From Phascolarctobacterium_A succinatutens_B (lineage in GTDB: Bacteria > Bacillota > Negativicutes > Acidaminococcales > Acidaminococcaceae): a stretch of DNA of 6,535 bases. The position numbers were made by a program, and so were the translations under genes. Location: assembly GCF_958453765.1 (NCBI RefSeq), contig NZ_CAUDZA010000045.1, forward strand, positions 1-6,535, in the 5' to 3' direction. This document shows positions 5,595 through 6,535 of this stretch, one piece after another (position 1 is the first letter of the stretch; every line of letters starts with the position of its first letter). The notes under the pieces were generated by a model that ran no database searches, had not been told where the DNA came from, and worked only from the letters and a program-made list of their open reading frames with translations.

Positions 5595-5608
5595 GGATTG
5601 TACAATCC
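5595..5608. repeat. Perfect 14-bp palindrome
   Basis: GGATTGTACAATCC is a perfect inverted repeat without a spacer, with the core TTGTACAA. It lies 35 bp downstream of the surface-protein stop and before the terminator. With no loop it is more like a binding site for a dimeric protein than an RNA hairpin. The function is unknown and chance cannot be excluded. Confidence 0.4.
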
Positions 5609-5643
5609 ATAAAAGTGCTTTAACCGTCAATATTTAATTTTGC

Positions 5644-6535
5644 TTAGAGGCTCATACCGCCAGCTACATAATGGAACTCAGCCTTGCGCTCACGCAGGTT
5701 ACGTTCCTTATCCCAGGGAGCAGTGCCGAACCAGTAATCGTCTGCCGGGTTAAAGCTTGCCAAAACGGTCAGGGTACCTGGGTCAATTTCCACTTTGTAG
5801 TTTTTGAGCAGGCCGTCGCCACCTGTCAGATGCAAGCTGCCATTAATCAGGACGCCGATTTTGTCTTCGTAAACGCCGACGATTAACGGATTTACCGAGC
5901 TGTCCAGCTCATAGCCGCCTACGCCGATACCAGCCAGGGTGTCGCCATTGGTCAAGCCGTTGGCTTTGCCGGTGTATTTTGCCGGTACGCCTTGGGTAAT
6001 GGTTTTGTCATCTACTACAAAGGTCAGCTTAGCCTTTGTTACTTCGGACTTGCCTGCGTTAATCTGCACATTGTAGTTTGTGTTCAGGTTCTCTACGCCG
6101 CTGGCAGTACCATTCCATTCGTAGTTACCTACGTTGTTAGTCTTCTCTACGTTGGTCAGAGTACCGCCGGCAATTGCGCCATCTTTGTCAGCGTTGATCA
6201 CCAGACCGCTATCGCCATTGACTAAGCCTGCATTTGCACCAAAGGTAAATGCGTTGCTGTAGTTCTTAGCATCAAGATTACCATAAACGCGGGTAATGTC
6301 GTTCAGATTTACTACGAGGTTAGCCTTCGTTACGTCGGACTTGCCTGCGTTAATCTGCACATCGTAGTTAGTGTTCAGGTTATCTACACCGCTGGCAGTA
6401 CCATTCCACTCGTAGTTACCTACGTTGTTAGTCTTCTTAACGTCGCTTACGCTGCCTTCGGCAATTGCGCCATCTTTGTTAGCATTGATTACCAGACCGT
6501 TATCGCCATTGACTAAGCCTGCATTGTTACCAAAG
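5644..6535 (-). CDS. Large repetitive surface protein (MBG/YDG-type repeats), C-terminal part
   Basis: The frame is open to the window edge: the last 296 codons of a longer gene whose N-terminus lies to the right. A 97-residue unit repeats in tandem (full unit 6070-6360), rich in Asn, Gly, Thr and Val and poor in Cys, as in secreted beta-rich adhesins. A final divergent unit (TKAKLTFVVDDKTITQG, then YTGKANGLTNGDTLAGIGVG, and KNYKVEIDPGTLTV near its end) fits the MBG/YDG family seen in filamentous-haemagglutinin-like proteins. A tail of about 35 residues follows: NPADDYWFGTAPWDKERN, then a charged stretch and HYVAGGMSL. There is no LPXTG motif, no autotransporter barrel and no terminal aromatic residue. 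Two-partner (type Vb) secretion is therefore the likely route, but the diagnostic N-terminal domain is not in view. GTG at 6360 is an internal valine codon, not a start. Confidence 0.8.
   Translation of the reverse strand, partial: FGNNAGLVNGDNGLVINANKDGAIAEGSVSDVKKTNNVGNYEWNGTASGVDNLNTNYDVQINAGKSDVTKANLVVNLNDITRVYGNLDAKNYSNAFTFGANAGLVNGDSGLVINADKDGAIAGGTLTNVEKTNNVGNYEWNGTASGVENLNTNYNVQINAGKSEVTKAKLTFVVDDKTITQGVPAKYTGKANGLTNGDTLAGIGVGGYELDSSVNPLIVGVYEDKIGVLINGSLHLTGGDGLLKNYKVEIDPGTLTVLASFNPADDYWFGTAPWDKERNLRERKAEFHYVAGGMSL
6025..6535 (-). repeat. Tandem repeat within the surface protein, period 291 bp (97 codons)
   Basis: The motif VQINAGKS(D/E)VTKA(N/K)L begins at 6360 and again at 6069, exactly 291 bp apart. 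The 58 residues before each copy (6361-6534 and 6070-6243) can be aligned without gaps, with 47 of 58 identical, including the shared block TNNVGNYEWNGTASGV. The DNA is also closely similar. The array continues beyond the right edge, so its copy number is not known. Such arrays can change length by recombination. Confidence 0.9.

Noticed and set aside
5992..6225. Plus-strand hydrophobic open frame opposite the repeat protein
   Set aside because: The hydrophobic character comes from reading the Asn/Thr/Val-rich repeat codons in antisense; no signals support it.
6358..6360. GTG as a possible start codon for the repeat protein
   Set aside because: The frame stays open upstream to the window edge, the upstream residues continue the same repeat, and there is no ribosome binding site.

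Overview
The window looks like chromosomal DNA of a Firmicute that has an outer membrane (class Negativicutes; a relative of Phascolarctobacterium or Acidaminococcus is my best guess, from memory of such gene sets and not from a search). Two observations point there. One is a housekeeping cluster typical of Firmicutes (ireB, ruvX, DUF1292, mltG, U32). The other is a neighbouring surface protein with MBG/YDG-type repeats, a kind usually found in secreted adhesins of diderm bacteria. All recognised genes are on the minus strand, so they read from right to left.

Right end (5644-6535): the C-terminal 296 codons of a large repetitive surface protein, followed by a long terminator hairpin (about 5522-5573) and a perfect 14-bp palindrome. 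Centre (1561-5376): ireB-ruvX starts from an extended -10 promoter. The DUF1292 gene has its own consensus promoter, whose -35 box contains the ruvX stop codon. A terminator with a UUCG tetraloop then separates DUF1292 from mltG, the endolytic murein transglycosylase gene. A U32-family gene of the TrhP type (predicted tRNA U34 hydroxylation) follows, and a DUF4911 gene overlaps its end by 4 bp. Two tandem terminators close this block (1457-1552). Left end (1-1328): a PhoB/OmpR-type response regulator and the N-terminal 215 codons of its PhoR-like sensor kinase, which overlap by 4 bp. They are transcribed from a promoter carrying TTTACC/TTTACA direct repeats spaced 11 bp, which resemble a Pho box.

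The gene order matches the Bacillus subtilis yrzL-yrrK-yrzB-yrrL-(yrrM)-yrrN/yrrO block, with three differences. The TrmR (yrrM) methyltransferase is absent, there is one U32 gene instead of two, and a DUF4911 gene has been added. I found no tRNA, rRNA, CRISPR array, insertion sequence or phage gene. Most of the window is ordinary core genome. The points most worth following up are the U32-DUF4911 coupling, the Cys/His/acidic patch in the DUF1292 protein, the split regulation of the cluster, and the repeat protein with its unrecognised C-terminal tail.
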